NCBI GenBank assembly: GCA_028687545.1
Contig: JAQTZZ010000092.1
Coordinates: 1-7,310, forward strand
DNA length: 7,310 bases
Direction: 5' to 3'
Source of the DNA: Candidatus Wallbacteria bacterium
GTDB taxonomy: Bacteria; Muiribacteriota; JAQTZZ01
A model generated the notes under the pieces. It was not told where the DNA came from and made no database searches. It was given only the letters and a program-made list of their open reading frames with translations. Position numbers and translations under genes: made by a program. The first letter of the stretch is position 1; each line of letters starts with the position of its first letter. Of the stretch, positions 5,897-7,310 are shown one piece after another.

Positions 5897-7093
5897 TCAT
5901 TTCCAGAGTCTGGCAGGAATTTTGATCGCTATGTCCGGGGTCTTCAGGCTCAGGTCTCCCCTGCCCTGATCATCGATTCCATCCTTTCCGATCGAATAAA
6001 GAATCACATTGTCTCCATCTGCTTTTGCTTTGAGTGGCTGCGCGGAATCAAATGGATCCTCGCTTGCCTTTCCGGTTAGCGCGGAGCGTGTCAGTCCGCG
6101 CAGAGCGTCCAGCTCCAGGAATTTAACGTCTAAGTTTGCCATGGAAGGAATGATCAGCCCGATAGGAGACATTGAAGGCATCTTCTTCTTCTGCTCTTCA
6201 TAATATCCGGACAGCCTGCCTGAAGGTGTATTGACAGTCAGGATCGCGCCATCCATGTAATTTTTGTACATGTTTTCTGAATTTTTCCCTCTGTTCAGGG
6301 CAAGTTCCAGGAACCAGATCTGCAGCGGAAATTTTTTCTTCAAAACACTGATAATCCGCAGGCCGCAATTTTCCTCACCTGAGATTGCAGCCGCACAATC
6401 CACATGCTGCGAATCTTCGAGCGCGATCAGATCCAGAATTTCAGGAGCTGAAGAAATTGCCTGTACCGGATTTTTTTCAATGAATGAAAGCATGGGAATG
6501 TAAAAATCCTGTTTCAGGATGGCTGTGCCAAGCAGCGGGTGAAGCAGGTTCAGGTCCCCACCCATGCCCTTGCTGATCGCCAGGCCGAGCACCAGGTTTT
6601 TCCTGAGATATCCGAACCCCTCAACTGTGTCGCCTTGATTCAGGGATTCCCGGGCCACAGCAGTGATTGAGCGCACAAACTGCCTGTAACGGGACCAGAA
6701 ACTGGTCAGACTGTCTGCTGATCCCTCTTCCAGTTTGAAACTGTTTGAGAATCTGTTTGGGTAAATATCATGGCCTCCGGAAAAAAGCCTGGCCAGAGAT
6801 TCAGGATCAGTGCGGATGGCTGAAAGCCGCTTGAGATCCTGTGCATCCAGGGCAACCTCCTGACTGCCTGGAACTATTCCGGATTTTTCTCTGAGCAATG
6901 ATGTGACTAAAGAAGCGAATTCGCGCTGTTCAGCATTGTAATAATCAGCTGGCAGCTGCTTCAGGGAACTCCAGTTTTCAGGAGTGTTGCAATACTGCAG
7001 AAGCGGATTGACCAGGAATTTAACAAACAGGATCAGGGCCGCGCCGCTGAGAAGGATCGCGTACAGGAAACGGACTACATTTTTCTTTTTCAT
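5897..7093 (-). CDS. Membrane-anchored protein of unknown function with a pseudopilin-like C-terminal loop (398 aa)
   Basis: The N-terminus MKKKNVVRFL plus a hydrophobic stretch (about residues 9-29) is a signal anchor with no clear cleavage site, so most of the protein should lie outside the cytoplasm. Residues 30-340 are largely helical and match no family I know. The last 53 residues change character: D-P-F-D, then VILYSIGKDGIDDQGRGD, then PDIAIKI. This resembles the tail of GspG-type major pseudopilins (DPWG, Y-S-x-G-x-D-G, D-I), where the Asp-rich loop binds calcium, and similar tails on diverse proteins of Planctomycetes and related phyla. It lacks the pilin GFTLxE signal, so it is not a pilin itself. 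The SD AGGAGG (7104-7099) lies 5 bases before the ATG. Gene certain, function unknown. Confidence 0.8.
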   Translation of the reverse strand: MKKKNVVRFLYAILLSGAALILFVKFLVNPLLQYCNTPENWSSLKQLPADYYNAEQREFASLVTSLLREKSGIVPGSQEVALDAQDLKRLSAIRTDPESLARLFSGGHDIYPNRFSNSFKLEEGSADSLTSFWSRYRQFVRSITAVARESLNQGDTVEGFGYLRKNLVLGLAISKGMGGDLNLLHPLLGTAILKQDFYIPMLSFIEKNPVQAISSAPEILDLIALEDSQHVDCAAAISGEENCGLRIISVLKKKFPLQIWFLELALNRGKNSENMYKNYMDGAILTVNTPSGRLSGYYEEQKKKMPSMSPIGLIIPSMANLDVKFLELDALRGLTRSALTGKASEDPFDSAQPLKAKADGDNVILYSIGKDGIDDQGRGDLSLKTPDIAIKIPARLWK

Positions 7094-7114
7094 AGTATCC
7101 TCCTATAATCACCT

Positions 7115-7184
7115 GGACGGGCCCATCCGGGTTGAACGCACATTTCGCATGGCCTTCGGCGGGCGGGTATTAAACCCGCCCCTA
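7115..7184. repeat. GC-rich palindromic repeat element
   Basis: The core is a perfect 8-base inverted repeat, GGGCGGGT (7161-7168) and ACCCGCCC (7174-7181), with a 5-base loop. It is followed on the plus strand by CTACAGGG. A second near-palindrome, GGACGGGCCCATCC (7115-7128), marks the other end. Short elements reading TGTAGGGGCGGGT...ACCCGCCC on one strand are dispersed in the intergenic regions of many uncultured bacterial genomes, so this is probably one copy of a repeat family. No U-tract follows either side, so it is not a normal terminator. The rest of the 88-base gap holds only the SD of the next gene. Confidence 0.65.
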
Positions 7185-7310
7185 CAGGGAAAACAAATGC
7201 ATTCTGCCGTATTTAAAATATTCTCCAAACTGCATAACCGTTGAAATTAATGCGCCGAGGATCATTCCGGTCAGGATTACCGGCCAGGTCAGATCCAGCT
7301 GCAGACTGGG
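7182..7310 (-). CDS. C-terminal end of an unidentified membrane protein (enters from the right edge)
   Basis: From the right edge the minus strand stays open for 42 codons and ends in TAG at 7184-7182. The peptide contains one convincing membrane helix, WPVILTGMILGALISTVMQF, followed by a short polar tail (EYFKYGRMHLFSL), as expected for the last helix of a transporter or permease. The small-residue pattern G-x-x-x-G-A and the amphipathic end are coding-like. Its stop codon falls within the CTGTAG edge of the palindromic repeat. I cannot name the family from 42 residues. It is upstream of, and in the same direction as, the 398-residue gene, 88 bases away. Confidence 0.6.
   Translation of the reverse strand, partial: PSLQLDLTWPVILTGMILGALISTVMQFGEYFKYGRMHLFSL

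Noticed and set aside
7161-7181. Intrinsic terminator in the GC-rich palindrome
   Set aside because: A strong stem is present, but neither side has a T-run; a dispersed repeat element fits better.
6984-7244. Plus-strand 86-codon frame crossing the palindromic repeat
   Set aside because: It spans the antisense of the 398-residue gene start and the repeat, with no coding features.

Overview
The window is a compact bacterial region in which every supportable gene lies on the minus strand, so it reads from right to left. Coding density is high, the start sites mostly have clear Shine-Dalgarno (SD) sequences, and several proteins carry Sec signal peptides. A secretin-type N-terminal domain and a DUF2339/DUF3999 pair point to a Gram-negative type envelope. 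The many lineage-specific proteins and a palindromic GGGCGGGT/ACCCGCCC repeat suggest a poorly sampled phylum, probably known from metagenome assemblies (Riflebacteria or Wallbacteria-like is a guess). No rRNA, tRNA, transposase, integrase or CRISPR array is visible.

In transcription order, the right edge holds the last 42 codons of an unidentified membrane protein (7182-7310). Its stop codon falls at the border of a GC-rich palindromic repeat (7115-7184). Next is a membrane-anchored 398-residue protein of unknown function (5897-7093) whose C-terminal tail resembles the Ca-binding end of type II secretion pseudopilins. After a long imperfect hairpin comes a 58-residue small protein (5597-5773).

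The centre is a TetR-family regulator (4931-5509) with a readable promoter and a 14-bp near-palindrome at the predicted transcription start. The regulator overlaps by one base a 95-residue three-helix membrane protein (4644-4931). This looks like an autoregulated two-gene unit.

The left half is a putative envelope operon. It begins with a 729-residue DUF2339 polytopic membrane protein with two N-terminal zinc ribbons and a Pro/Lys repeat linker (2361-4550, UUG start). A DUF3999 exported protein with one C-terminal membrane anchor follows (1037-2359), then a free-standing secretin N0/N1-like periplasmic protein (585-1031), then a small DUF2283 protein (326-532). These are separated by 1, 5 and 52 bases, so cotranscription and translational coupling are likely. 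Finally, the first 61 codons of a secreted glycoside hydrolase family 57 protein run off the left edge (1-185). It has its own promoter-like region with three GTTAC direct repeats at an exact 10-bp period.

The likeliest new system is the DUF2339-DUF3999 membrane pair with the gate-less secretin domain protein, possibly connected to glycan processing through the neighbouring GH57 enzyme. That connection is inferred from gene order only.
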